From positions 1 through 64,000 of the forward strand of contig NZ_LOKX01000003.1 of NCBI RefSeq assembly GCF_002211285.1: a stretch of DNA of 64,000 bases, written 5' to 3'. The position numbers and the translations under genes were made by a program. Below the pieces are notes generated by a model. The model did no database searches, was not told the origin of the DNA, and saw nothing but the letters and a program-made list of their open reading frames with translations. Within the stretch, counting starts at the first letter, position 1. Every line of letters starts with the position of its first letter. Shown one piece after another: positions 45,664 to 53,926 of the stretch. Source of the stretch: Rhizobium sp. R635 (GTDB lineage: Bacteria > Pseudomonadota > Alphaproteobacteria > Rhizobiales > Rhizobiaceae).

Positions 45664-46152
45664 ATGGACCGCCTCGACCGAAAGATACTGCGGCTTCTGC
45701 AAGAAGATTCGACCCTTGCCGTTGCTGATCTCGCCAAGAAAGTGGGGCTTTCGACGACGCCTTGCTGGCGGCGCATCCAGAAGATGGAAGAAGACGGCGT
45801 CATCAAGCGCCGAGTCGCCATCCTCGATCCGGAAAAGGTCAACACCAAAGTCACCGTTTTCGTGTCGATTCGCACGGCCACCCACTCGATCGAATGGCTG
45901 CGGCGCTTTTCCGAGGTGGTCGCCGAATTCCCCGAAGTGGTCGAGTTCTACCGGATGAGCGGCGATGTCGATTATCTCCTGCGAGTCGTCGTGCCCGACA
46001 TTGCTGCTTATGATGCTTTCTACAAACGGATGATCGCCAAGATCGAGATTCGTGACGTCTCCTCGGCCTTTGCGATGGAACAGATCAAGTATTCGACTCA
46101 GTTGCCGCTCGACTACATGATCCTCGATAACGCCAAGTCCAACGAAGACTGA
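45664..46152 (+). CDS. Lrp/AsnC-family transcriptional regulator
   Basis: 162 residues. The N-terminal HTH (LDRKILRLLQEDSTLAVADLAKKVGLSTTPCWRRIQKMEEDGVIKRRVAIL) and C-terminal RAM/AsnC effector domain (VTVFVSIRTATHSIEWLRRF ... YRMSGDVDYLLRVVVPDIAAYDAFYKRM) are intact. It probably senses an amino acid. No divergent target is adjacent; it is preceded by AAAGGA at 45648. A 13-bp perfect stem lies 43 bp past the stop. Confidence 0.9.
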   Translation: MDRLDRKILRLLQEDSTLAVADLAKKVGLSTTPCWRRIQKMEEDGVIKRRVAILDPEKVNTKVTVFVSIRTATHSIEWLRRFSEVVAEFPEVVEFYRMSGDVDYLLRVVVPDIAAYDAFYKRMIAKIEIRDVSSAFAMEQIKYSTQLPLDYMILDNAKSNED

Positions 46153-46194
46153 GGCTGGCGGATTTCGAGTTCAGCGTTCGTGAATGGCTTCGGA

Positions 46195-46227
46195 CGCCGC
46201 ATTTTCGTTAGGGGCGAAAATGCGGCG
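46195..46227. terminator. Perfect 13-bp stem after the Lrp gene
   Basis: CGCCGCATTTTCG (46195-46207) and CGAAAATGCGGCG (46215-46227) are exact complements across TTAGGGG. The stem is very stable but has no T-run on the plus strand, so it may be a processing or stabilising structure, or a repeat. Confidence 0.6.
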
Positions 46228-46809
46228 ATCTGGTGAGGCTGAGGCTAAAATGGGCGGCTCAGACTGCTAAAAGCCACAGGAATTGCGAAAAAACGCTCGA
46301 ATCCTGCCGAAATTGCGAAAAATACATAGCCCGGTAACCATTGCCCGGCTATGTTGATTGGAACCGGTGGGCGCTATGTCATCATTTTGACTCATTGGTA
46401 TCGAAATCAGGACACCATGTTCTAAACCGCCACCTTGTATGTGTTCATTAGCAGGCGGTAAGATTTGTGCGCTTCACCAGTGTGTTCGACGGGGGTCGGA
46501 CGGTGGAGAATTGGACGATGGGGCTTAACGTTTGCGGCTTGCGATGGAGGATTTCCGTCGCGGAGCCGTTTTGTGCGTTTTCAGCTTTAAATACCTGAGA
46601 TTGTTGTATAAAAATCACGTTGCCGGCGAAAGTTGGCCGGCGGAGGCCATCTGGCGCATGCCGAGAATTGCTTGATTAAGTCCGGTATGGGATGACGGTT
46701 TGGCGGTTCGATCGATCCGCACGCCGAGATGGCTGTTCAAACTGGGCCGGCTTCAAATCGACTACCCGATAGGAAATCAGCCCCGATCGACAAAGGAATG
46801 GATTGGTAA
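46228..46809. other. Long non-coding region upstream of the porin gene
   Basis: Nearly 600 bp without a protein gene. It has two copies of AATTGCGAAAAA (46281-46295 and 46310-46323), an 8-bp stem ACATAGCC/GGCTATGT (46324-46331 with 46347-46354), and AT-rich blocks around 46580-46615 (TATAAAAATC). Major porins often have long regulated leaders and adjacent regulatory RNAs, so this is a likely place for both. I could not define the promoter. Confidence 0.4.
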
Positions 46810-47832
46810 ATGAACATCAGAATGGTTTTGCTTGCATCAGCAGCAGCATTTGCTGCATCGACGCCGGTTCTTGCAGCTGACGCTATCGTTGCTGCTGAGC
46901 CGGAACCGGTTGAATATGTTCGCGTCTGCGACGCTTACGGCACCGGCTACTTCTACATCCCGGGCACCGAAACCTGCCTCAAGATCGAAGGCTACATCCG
47001 TTTCCAGGTTAACGTTGGCGAAGACGTCGGCGGCGATTCTGACTGGGATGCAGTTACCCGCGGTCAGGTTCAGTTCACGGCCAAGAGCGACACCGAGTAT
47101 GGTCCGCTGACCGGCGTCATCGTCATGCAGTTCAATGCTGACAATGCCTCCGACCAGGAAGCCATCCTCGACTCCGCTTACCTCGACGTCGCGGGCTTCC
47201 GCGCCGGTCTCTTCTACAGCTGGTGGGACGATGGCCTCTCGGGTGAAACCGACGACATCGGCTCCGTCGTAACGCTGCACAACTCCATCCGCTATCAGTA
47301 CGAAAGCGGCGACTTCTACGCTGGCCTCAGCGTCGACGAACTGGAAGACGGCGTTTACAAGGTCGGCGAAGAAGCCAACAACGTTGGCGTTGCCTTCGGC
47401 GTTGGCGGCACTGCCGGCGCATTCAGCTACCAGATCACCGGTGGCTATGACGTCGACAACGAAGACGGCGCTGTCCGCGCAATGGGTACGGTTGAAATCG
47501 GCCCCGGCACGCTCGGCCTCGCTGGCGTATACTCCTCCGGCCCGAACTCCTACTACTCGTCGGCTGAATGGGCAGTTGCTGCCGAATACGCCATCAAGGC
47601 AACCGACAAGCTGAAGATCACCCCGGCCGTTCAGTACTACGGCAACTACTTCGGCGGTGGCAAGGTTGTTCCGGATGACTTCGACGGTCTCGGCGATGCC
47701 TGGAAGGTCGGTCTGACGGTCGACTACCAGATCGTAGACAACTTCTACGCCAAGGCTTCGGTTCAGTACCTCGATCCGGATGATGGCGACGACTCCACCT
47801 CGGGCTACTTCCGCCTGCAGCGTTCGTTCTAA
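46810..47832 (+). CDS. Outer-membrane porin (RopA/porin_2 family)
   Basis: 340 residues. Signal peptide MNIRMVLLASAAAFAASTPVLAADA, then the alphaproteobacterial porin start EPVEYVRVCDAYGTGYFYIPGTETCLKIEGYIRFQVNVGED with two Cys that pair. The rest is a 16-strand-type barrel rich in acidic loops, ending in the outer-membrane signature GYFRLQRSF with terminal Phe. AAAGGA at 46793 is the ribosome site. Codon choice is strongly biased, as for an abundant protein. Followed by a clear terminator. RopA paralogues occur in several copies in Rhizobium, so no precise symbol is given. Confidence 0.92.
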   Translation: MNIRMVLLASAAAFAASTPVLAADAIVAAEPEPVEYVRVCDAYGTGYFYIPGTETCLKIEGYIRFQVNVGEDVGGDSDWDAVTRGQVQFTAKSDTEYGPLTGVIVMQFNADNASDQEAILDSAYLDVAGFRAGLFYSWWDDGLSGETDDIGSVVTLHNSIRYQYESGDFYAGLSVDELEDGVYKVGEEANNVGVAFGVGGTAGAFSYQITGGYDVDNEDGAVRAMGTVEIGPGTLGLAGVYSSGPNSYYSSAEWAVAAEYAIKATDKLKITPAVQYYGNYFGGGKVVPDDFDGLGDAWKVGLTVDYQIVDNFYAKASVQYLDPDDGDDSTSGYFRLQRSF

Positions 47833-47846
47833 TCGACGTAATGATG

Positions 47847-47874
47847 CTCCCGGTTTTCGGACCGGGAGTATTTT
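47847..47874 (+). terminator. Intrinsic terminator of the porin gene
   Basis: CTCCCGG (47847-47853) pairs with CCGGGAG (47862-47868) across 8 bases, followed by TATTTTC. Confidence 0.85.
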
Positions 47875-48054
47875 CAAATCAGTTTCTGATCCGAGTGACC
47901 TCCGATCAGCTACGGGGACGGGTCCGGTCTTCCCTGCCGGACCGTCCTTGCAGCGCTTTTGCCGAACAGTCTTGAAGGCTTCTTTCAGAGGAGCCTTGGC
48001 AGGTGAGCCGAACCGGCACGTGGCGTATCGCACGTCGGCATCATGCCTGCCCTT

Positions 48055-48408
48055 TTCACGACGTTGCCTTTTTCAATTTTGAAGCGAATCAGGTCGGCCG
48101 TTGCATCGCTGTGCGGCTGGGAACTGATCGGTCCGGATGGCGCCAAACGGGTGATTCAGCATCAGCCTCGGCTCACCTGCCGTAGCATGACCGCCATCCT
48201 CGATGCGGCCCGCGCCGGCCTCGGTTTCGGGCTTCTGCTCGAAAGCGCCTGCGAGAGCGACCTCCAGACCGGCAAGCTGGTACGGGTGCTGCCGGAATGG
48301 CAGTCGGAGGAGAGCCAGTTCTACATCGTCTTCACCACGGCCAGGGGGATGCCGCCGGCGGTGCGGGTGCCGATCGATTTCCTCGTCGAAAAATCCAGGC
48401 ACCATTGA
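48055..48408 (+). pseudogene. LysR-family regulator remnant (C-terminal effector part only)
   Basis: From about 48110 the frame encodes WELIGPDGAKRVIQHQPRL, then CRSMTAILDAARAGLGFGLL and VRVLPEWQSEESQFYIVFTT, and ends PPAVRVPIDFLVEKS. This is the last third of a LysR substrate-binding domain. The N-terminal HTH and first half are absent, and 47880-48050 has no recognisable remains of them. It is either a decayed gene or a fragment carried here by rearrangement. Confidence 0.75.
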
Positions 48409-48443
48409 CGAGGAGGCGGAGATTTCGGCATTGAAGCCTCTGT

Positions 48444-49127
48444 CTATCTCAGCCGCGCCAGCAGCTTTTCACCGGTGAGTTCCCGGACGGCATCCTTGCC
48501 GATCCAGCGCGCGGTTTTATCGGGGCTTTCCGCCAGGGCCTTCGCGAGCGCAAGCGCCGGCGCGTGGCAGGCGTGGTTGCGCTTGCCGATGCTGCGCAGC
48601 GACCAGTTGACCGCCTTGCGCACGAAATTGCGGGCATCGGCCGAATGAGCCTCGATCAGCGGCATCAGGGCGAGGATGGCCGCATCGGGCTCCTTCTTCC
48701 GGTGAACGGCGGCCCCCGCGATCATGGCGAAGGCGGTGCGGCGAACGAATTCGCGCTCGTCGTCGGCGAATTCCGAAATGAGTTCGTCCAGCCGAGCCTC
48801 GACGAAGAGATCGGCGGCGCAATCGACGATTTCCCAGGAGTTGAAATCATCGGCCCAATTTCGGGCCTCTTCCTTCGTCAACCGTTTGGGTTCGGCCGTA
48901 TAAAGGGCGAGCAGGCGGGCTTCGCGGATGTCGCTTCGCCAGAGCGCCATAGCCCTGACATGGTCCTTCTTCGCCTGCCTGGCCACCGCCCGAAGATCGG
49001 GGTTGGAGATGCCCAGCGCGCGGCCGGTGGCGATGCCGAAACGCGCCATGGCGGCGACATTCTCCTCCGAGCGCAGCGTTTCGAGATGCGCGATCAATTC
49101 CGCTGCGCTGGAGGAGGGGCCGATCAT
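48444..49127 (-). CDS. DNA alkylation repair protein (AlkD-like HEAT-repeat glycosylase)
   Basis: 227 residues composed of helical HEAT-like repeats. ARFGIATGRALGISNPDLRAVARQAKKDHVRAMALWRSDIREARLLALYTAEP is the family's core; NWADDFNSWEIVDCAADLF and FVRRTAFAMIAGAAVH follow, and FVRKAVNWSLRSIGKRN is the conserved late motif. AlkD-type enzymes remove bulky or cationic N-alkylated purines without base flipping. The ATG overlaps the stop of the upstream dehydrogenase gene by 4 bp, so the two are translated together. Confidence 0.87.
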   Translation of the reverse strand: MIGPSSSAAELIAHLETLRSEENVAAMARFGIATGRALGISNPDLRAVARQAKKDHVRAMALWRSDIREARLLALYTAEPKRLTKEEARNWADDFNSWEIVDCAADLFVEARLDELISEFADDEREFVRRTAFAMIAGAAVHRKKEPDAAILALMPLIEAHSADARNFVRKAVNWSLRSIGKRNHACHAPALALAKALAESPDKTARWIGKDAVRELTGEKLLARLR

Positions 49128-49993
49128 TTTTCCAGGCGGGCGAGCAGCGAGGACGTATCCCAGCGATTGCCGCCCATCGCCTGGACATCGCCATAGAACT
49201 GGTCGACGAGGGCAGTGACCGGCAGCTTGGCACCGTTGCTGCGGGCTTCGGTCAGCACGATGCCGAGATCTTTCCGCATCCAGTCGACCGCGAAGCCGAA
49301 ATCATATTTGCCGGCATTCATGGTCTTGTGGCGGTTTTCCATCTGCCAGGAGCCGGCCGCGCCCTTGGAGATCACCTCGACGACCTTTTCGATATCGAGG
49401 CCGGCGCGCTTGCCGAAATGCAGCGCTTCGGAAAGTCCCTGGACGAGGCCAGCGATGCAGATCTGGTTGACCATCTTGGTGAGCTGGCCGGAGCCGGCCG
49501 GCCCCATCAGGCCGACCATGCGGGCATAGGCGTCGATCACCGGGCGGGCGCGTTCGAAGACGGCTTCGTCGCCGCCGCACATGACAGTGAGGACGCCGTT
49601 TTCGGCGCCGGCCTGACCGCCGGAGACCGGAGCGTCGATGAAATCGACACCCTTTTCCTTTGCCGCGGCATAAAGCTCGCGGGCGACCTCGGCGCTGGCG
49701 GTGGTGTTATCGATCAGCACAGAACCCGGCTTCATGCCGTGCAGAGCGCCGTTCTCGCCTGATGTCACCGAGCGGAGATCGTCGTCATTGCCAACGCAGA
49801 CGAAGACGAAGTCGGCGCCGGCCGCCGCTTCGGCTGGCGTAGAGGCGGATTTGCCGGAGAATTTCTCGGCCCAGGCGGCAGCTTTCTCGGCCGTTCTGTT
49901 GTAGACGGTGACATCGTGGCCGCCCTTCGTCTTCAGATGGCCTGCCATGGGAAAGCCCATGACGCCGAGACCGATGAACGCGACTTTTGCCAT
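49124..49993 (-). CDS. Beta-hydroxyacid dehydrogenase family protein (3-hydroxyisobutyrate dehydrogenase-like)
   Basis: 289 residues from the ATG at 49993; an extension to 50104 has no family match. The nucleotide motif VAFIGLGVMGFPMAGHL, substrate-binding DAPVSGGQAGAENG, and the catalytic Lys region GPAGSGQLTKMVNQICIAG are complete. Could be a 3-hydroxyisobutyrate dehydrogenase, tartronate semialdehyde reductase or glyoxylate/succinic semialdehyde reductase; the sequence alone does not decide. Operon with the alkylation repair gene. Confidence 0.87.
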   Translation of the reverse strand: MAKVAFIGLGVMGFPMAGHLKTKGGHDVTVYNRTAEKAAAWAEKFSGKSASTPAEAAAGADFVFVCVGNDDDLRSVTSGENGALHGMKPGSVLIDNTTASAEVARELYAAAKEKGVDFIDAPVSGGQAGAENGVLTVMCGGDEAVFERARPVIDAYARMVGLMGPAGSGQLTKMVNQICIAGLVQGLSEALHFGKRAGLDIEKVVEVISKGAAGSWQMENRHKTMNAGKYDFGFAVDWMRKDLGIVLTEARSNGAKLPVTALVDQFYGDVQAMGGNRWDTSSLLARLEK

Positions 49994-50155
49994 ATGTCCT
50001 ATCCTTATCCTGAGTGAGTGGCCCTGAGGATTAACCGAAACGGAGAAAGCAGAAAAGCCGTGAAACGGACTAACTTGCGATCGGCGCATAGAGGCTGGTC
50101 GCAATTCGGCCGAGCCCTAAATGGGAACGGAAGCATAATGTTCCCGGGACGTGAC

Positions 50156-50527
50156 ATGAGCGAAATTCCGACGATCGAGCCGCGACGCAAAGGCCGCAGC
50201 GGCACGCAGGCGATGCTTATTCCATCCCAGCAGATGGTCGCGGAGCAGATTCGATCGGCGCCTGAGGGTGTCCTCACCGAAGCCGGCGTTCTGCGCCGCC
50301 GTCTCGCTGCCCAATACGGAGCGGACGCCTGCTGTCCGGTGACGGTGCAGCGGCATTTGCGTGCGATTGCCGAACTGTCCTTCGGCGCGCTGGAGAAGGG
50401 CGAGCCCCTTTCGATGGTGACGCCCTATTGGCGCATGGTCGATCCGGCGAGCCTGCTTGCGCAACGTCTCGCCGGCGGTCCCGCCTTCATTCGTGAGCGG
50501 CTGGCCGCCGAACGCCGGGAGAGGTAG
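50156..50527 (+). CDS. Small protein of unknown function, possibly alkyltransferase-like
   Basis: About 123 residues from the ATG at 50156 (or 50138). The middle reads LTEAGVLRRRLAAQYGADACCPVTVQRHLRAIAE, then TPYWRMVDPASLLAQRLAGGPAFIRERLAAE. The TPYWR segment and the following GG...E pattern recall the DNA-binding half of MGMT/alkyltransferase-like proteins, without the PCHRV motif. The likeness is weak, so function stays open. It is divergent from the dehydrogenase/alkylation-repair operon, which makes a repair link attractive but unproven. Confidence 0.55.
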   Translation: MSEIPTIEPRRKGRSGTQAMLIPSQQMVAEQIRSAPEGVLTEAGVLRRRLAAQYGADACCPVTVQRHLRAIAELSFGALEKGEPLSMVTPYWRMVDPASLLAQRLAGGPAFIRERLAAERRER

Positions 50528-50770
50528 CGGGGTAGGGCGAGAGGGCGCAGGGAATTCCGTCCAATGGCGATTCCGGGCAATTTTGCGCAAGGCGGCATGG
50601 GAGAGCCTTCATGACATCAAACGCGAAAAATTATTCCGCGAAGCGAACGACAATGGCAAATTGATATTGTCGATATAATCTGTAGTCTATGTCAGTATTT
50701 CTGCGATTGCAGGCTGGCTCGGCTTACCGCGAGCCGATCTTCCGAATTTCGCAGCAAAGGACCGTTTTCC

Positions 50771-51946
50771 ATGACAGCCACCTCCGATCCCATCAATTTT
50801 CTCTGGTTCATCCCGACGTCGGGGGACGGCACCTATCTCGGTTCCTCCGATCTCAACCGTGCTCCCGAGATCGGTTATCTCACCCAGATCGCGCAGGCCG
50901 TCGATCGGCTCGGCTATTCCGGCGTGCTGCTGCCGACCGGGGTTGCGTGCGAGGAATCCTTCGTGACGGCAGCTGCACTAGCCGCCAAGACTGAGAAGCT
51001 GCAGTTCCTGGTGGCGATCCGCCCGGGCACGGCATCGCCTGCCTATTACGCGCGTCTTGCGACGACGCTCGACCGCATTTCCAACGGCCGCCTGCTGCTC
51101 AACATCGTCGTCGGCGGCAGCCCGGCCGAGCTGGCCGGCGACGGTATCCATCTCGAGCATGACGAGCGCTATGCCCATGCCGAAGAGTTTTTCACCGTTT
51201 TCGAGGAACTGCTGGACAAGGGCACGGCGAGCTTCGACGGCAAATATATCAAGGCGACGAATGCGCGCCTCGGCTTTCCCTCGGTGCAGAACCCGCGCCC
51301 GCCGCTTTATTTCGGCGGCTCGTCGGATGCCGGCATCGATTTCTCTGTCGGCCGCGTCGACAAGTACCTGACCTGGGGCGAGCCGCCGGCGCAGGTGGCC
51401 GAGAAGGTGGCCAAGGTCCGCAAGGCGGCCGCCGAGCGCGGCCGCGAGGTGAGTTTCGGAATCCGCCTGCACTTCATCGTGCGCGAAACCGACGAGGAAG
51501 CGTGGGAGGCGGCCGAGCGGCTGATCCGCCATCTCGACGACGATACGATCCGCGAGGCGCAGGAGCGCTTCGTCCACGAGTCCGACTCGGTCGGCCAGAA
51601 GCGCATGGCCGCCCTTCACGGCGGGCGCCGCGACAAGCTCGAGGTCTCGCCGAACCTCTGGGCCGGCGTCGGCCTGGTCCGAGCCGGTGCAGGCACCGCG
51701 CTTGTGGGTTCGCCGAAGACGGTGGCCGCCCGCCTTCGCGAATATCAGGAGCTCGGCATCGATACGGTAATCGGTTCCGGCTATCCGCACCTCGAAGAGG
51801 CCTATCGTGTCGCCGAACTGCTTTTCCCCGAGCTCGGCATCACCCGCGAACAGCAGCGCCTGGCCTTCAACAACGAGTTCGGCCGCAAGCAGATCTTCGC
51901 CGGCGGCAGCCATGGCGGCAACCTGAAAGTTGTCTCGGGCTCCTGA
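50771..51946 (+). CDS. ssuD: FMNH2-dependent alkanesulfonate monooxygenase SsuD
   Basis: Cleaves alkanesulfonates to aldehyde and sulfite, giving sulfur during sulfate limitation. 391 residues, luciferase-like TIM barrel. [15 protein letters not shown], then [39 protein letters not shown] and [33 protein letters not shown] are typical of SsuD, as is [22 protein letters not shown] near the end. The usual ssuEACB partners are absent from this window; the flavin reductase must be encoded elsewhere. A strong terminator follows. Confidence 0.9.
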   Translation: MTATSDPINFLWFIPTSGDGTYLGSSDLNRAPEIGYLTQIAQAVDRLGYSGVLLPTGVACEESFVTAAALAAKTEKLQFLVAIRPGTASPAYYARLATTLDRISNGRLLLNIVVGGSPAELAGDGIHLEHDERYAHAEEFFTVFEELLDKGTASFDGKYIKATNARLGFPSVQNPRPPLYFGGSSDAGIDFSVGRVDKYLTWGEPPAQVAEKVAKVRKAAAERGREVSFGIRLHFIVRETDEEAWEAAERLIRHLDDDTIREAQERFVHESDSVGQKRMAALHGGRRDKLEVSPNLWAGVGLVRAGAGTALVGSPKTVAARLREYQELGIDTVIGSGYPHLEEAYRVAELLFPELGITREQQRLAFNNEFGRKQIFAGGSHGGNLKVVSGS

Positions 51947-51974
51947 GCTCCAACAAGACACAGAGCATGATCTC

Positions 51975-52007
51975 GCCGGAAGCCGCTTGCGGCTTCCGGC
52001 ATTTTTT
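51975..52007 (+). terminator. Intrinsic terminator of ssuD
   Basis: GCCGGAAGCC (51975-51984) pairs perfectly with GGCTTCCGGC (51991-52000), loop GCTTGC, tail ATTTTTTG. The remaining bases 52008-52239 hold the hscC upstream region and no gene. Confidence 0.9.
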
Positions 52008-52239
52008 GCCGTATCGCGCTCTGGCCGCTGTATTCAGCGCACTTATAAATTTTTATCGGCTTTCTGAAAGATGTTTCAATTTCGTTCAACTATGAGATGC
52101 ATAAAGATGCCACCCCTGTTATTCGAAACGCGTTTTCGTGCCGGCTCCGTCCATCCAACTTTCCGCCGATGATCGGCCTTCGAGATGGATGGTCGTAAGG
52201 CAGGGTGAAGCGCCTGCTTAATTCATCTCCGAGGTTTAC

Positions 52240-53922
52240 ATGGCAATTATCGGTATTGATCTTGGTACTTCCAACTCATTGGTCGCTGTCTGGTCTGAAA
52301 AGGGCGCAGAACTCGTCGCCAATGCGCTGGGAGAAACCTTGACGCCATCGGCAGTCAGCGTTGCCGATGATGGCGTATTGCTGGTGGGGCGAGCGGCGGC
52401 CGATCGGTTGATCACGCATCCCGAGCGCTCCGTCGCCTCCTTCAAGCGCTGGATGGGAAGCGCCAACGGTGCGCAGCTGGCCGGCAAGACCTGGCGGGCC
52501 GAGGAATTGTCGGCGCTGGTGCTAAAGTCGCTCAAGAACGATGTCGAGGCCAGCATCGGTGAAGAGATCGTCGAGGCCGTGATTTCCGTACCGGCATATT
52601 TCAACGATCCGCAGCGCAAGGCGACGCTCGATGCGGCGCGGCTGGCCGGCCTGAAAGTAGAGCGGCTGATCAACGAGCCCACCGCTGCGGCGCTGGCGCA
52701 TGGGCTGGAGGCGGCCGGAGACGGCTGTTTTCTGATCCTCGATCTCGGTGGCGGAACATTTGACGTATCGCTTCTGCATAAATACGAGAACGTGATGGAA
52801 ATCCGGGCTTCGGCCGGCGACTCCCTGCTGGGCGGCGATGATTTTCGTGACGTGATCGCCGATCTTCTGGTGAAGCGGCATGAGCTGAAGGAAGAAAAGC
52901 TCGTGCCGGCCGAGCAGGCACGGCTGTTGCGCGAGGCCGAAACGCTCAAGTTCGCCCTGACCGAGAAGACCGAGGCCGCCTATGATTTTTCGCTCGGCCA
53001 GACGAAATGCGCGGGTGAACTCAGCCGCGCCGCATTCGAGGAGGCGGCAGCGCCGCTGCTGAGGCGGATGCGGATACCGATCGAAAGCGCCGTTCGCGAT
53101 GCCCGCATCGATATCGCCAAGATCGATCAGATCGTCCTCGTCGGCGGCGCCACCCGAATGCCTCTCGTGCGCAATCTGGTCACCAGGCTTTTCGGCCGCT
53201 TTCCGCTGATCCATGCGCGGCCGGACCAGGCAATTGCGATCGGTGCGGCGGTACAGGCCGGACTCAAGCATCGCCGCGGTGCCCTCGATGAAATCATCAT
53301 GACGGATGTATGCCCCTTCACCCTGGGGACCTCCGTTCTCGACCCCAGGGCGCCTGATGGCGCCATTCTGTCCCCGATCATCGAACGTAATGCCGTGGTG
53401 CCGATCAGCCGGGAAAATATCTATTGGACGGCGTCCAACATGCAGACGCAAGTCAATATCGAGGTGCTGCAGGGCGAGCATATGCGTCCCTCGCAGAACG
53501 TGCGGATCGGCACCGTCAATGTATCGGTCCCGCCGGGGCCGGCGGGCAGGGAGTCCGTCGGTGTTCGCTTCACCTATGACATCAACGGCGCGCTCGAGGT
53601 CGAAGTAAAGGTGATCTCGACGGGGCACGTAGAACGGAAAGTCTTCCGCAACCAGTCGAATCTCAGCGACCAGGAGCTCGACAAGAGCTTTGCTGCGCTG
53701 GCATCCATCAAGCTGGCGCCACGCGATCAGCTGGAAAATCGCTCGCTGATCGCAAGGGCCGAACGGCTGTACGTCGAATCGCTGGGGCCGGTGCGGGAGC
53801 ATATTGCGCAGCTTCTCCTGCAATTCGAAACCGCGCTGAACGATCAGGCAAATCACGATCTCGACAGCGTGCGCCGCGCATTTGCCGAAACATTGAGCCA
53901 ATTCGAACGCAGAATTCTTTGA
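52240..53922 (+). CDS. hscC: HscC-type Hsp70 chaperone
   Basis: 560 residues, close to E. coli HscC and shorter than DnaK. The ATPase domain opens IIGIDLGTSNSLVAVW (phosphate 1), with RKATLDAARLAGLKVERLINEPTAAALAHG and LDLGGGTFDVSLL (phosphate 2) and VLVGGATRMPLVRNLV (adenosine). The substrate domain is short and lacks the long acidic DnaK lid tail. No grpE or dnaJ gene is here. Instead the next gene, 4 bp away, encodes a J-like membrane protein, the same pairing as hscC with djlB/djlC in E. coli. Client proteins are unknown. Start supported by CCGAGG. Confidence 0.87.
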   Translation: MAIIGIDLGTSNSLVAVWSEKGAELVANALGETLTPSAVSVADDGVLLVGRAAADRLITHPERSVASFKRWMGSANGAQLAGKTWRAEELSALVLKSLKNDVEASIGEEIVEAVISVPAYFNDPQRKATLDAARLAGLKVERLINEPTAAALAHGLEAAGDGCFLILDLGGGTFDVSLLHKYENVMEIRASAGDSLLGGDDFRDVIADLLVKRHELKEEKLVPAEQARLLREAETLKFALTEKTEAAYDFSLGQTKCAGELSRAAFEEAAAPLLRRMRIPIESAVRDARIDIAKIDQIVLVGGATRMPLVRNLVTRLFGRFPLIHARPDQAIAIGAAVQAGLKHRRGALDEIIMTDVCPFTLGTSVLDPRAPDGAILSPIIERNAVVPISRENIYWTASNMQTQVNIEVLQGEHMRPSQNVRIGTVNVSVPPGPAGRESVGVRFTYDINGALEVEVKVISTGHVERKVFRNQSNLSDQELDKSFAALASIKLAPRDQLENRSLIARAERLYVESLGPVREHIAQLLLQFETALNDQANHDLDSVRRAFAETLSQFERRIL

Positions 53923-53926
53923 TCCC

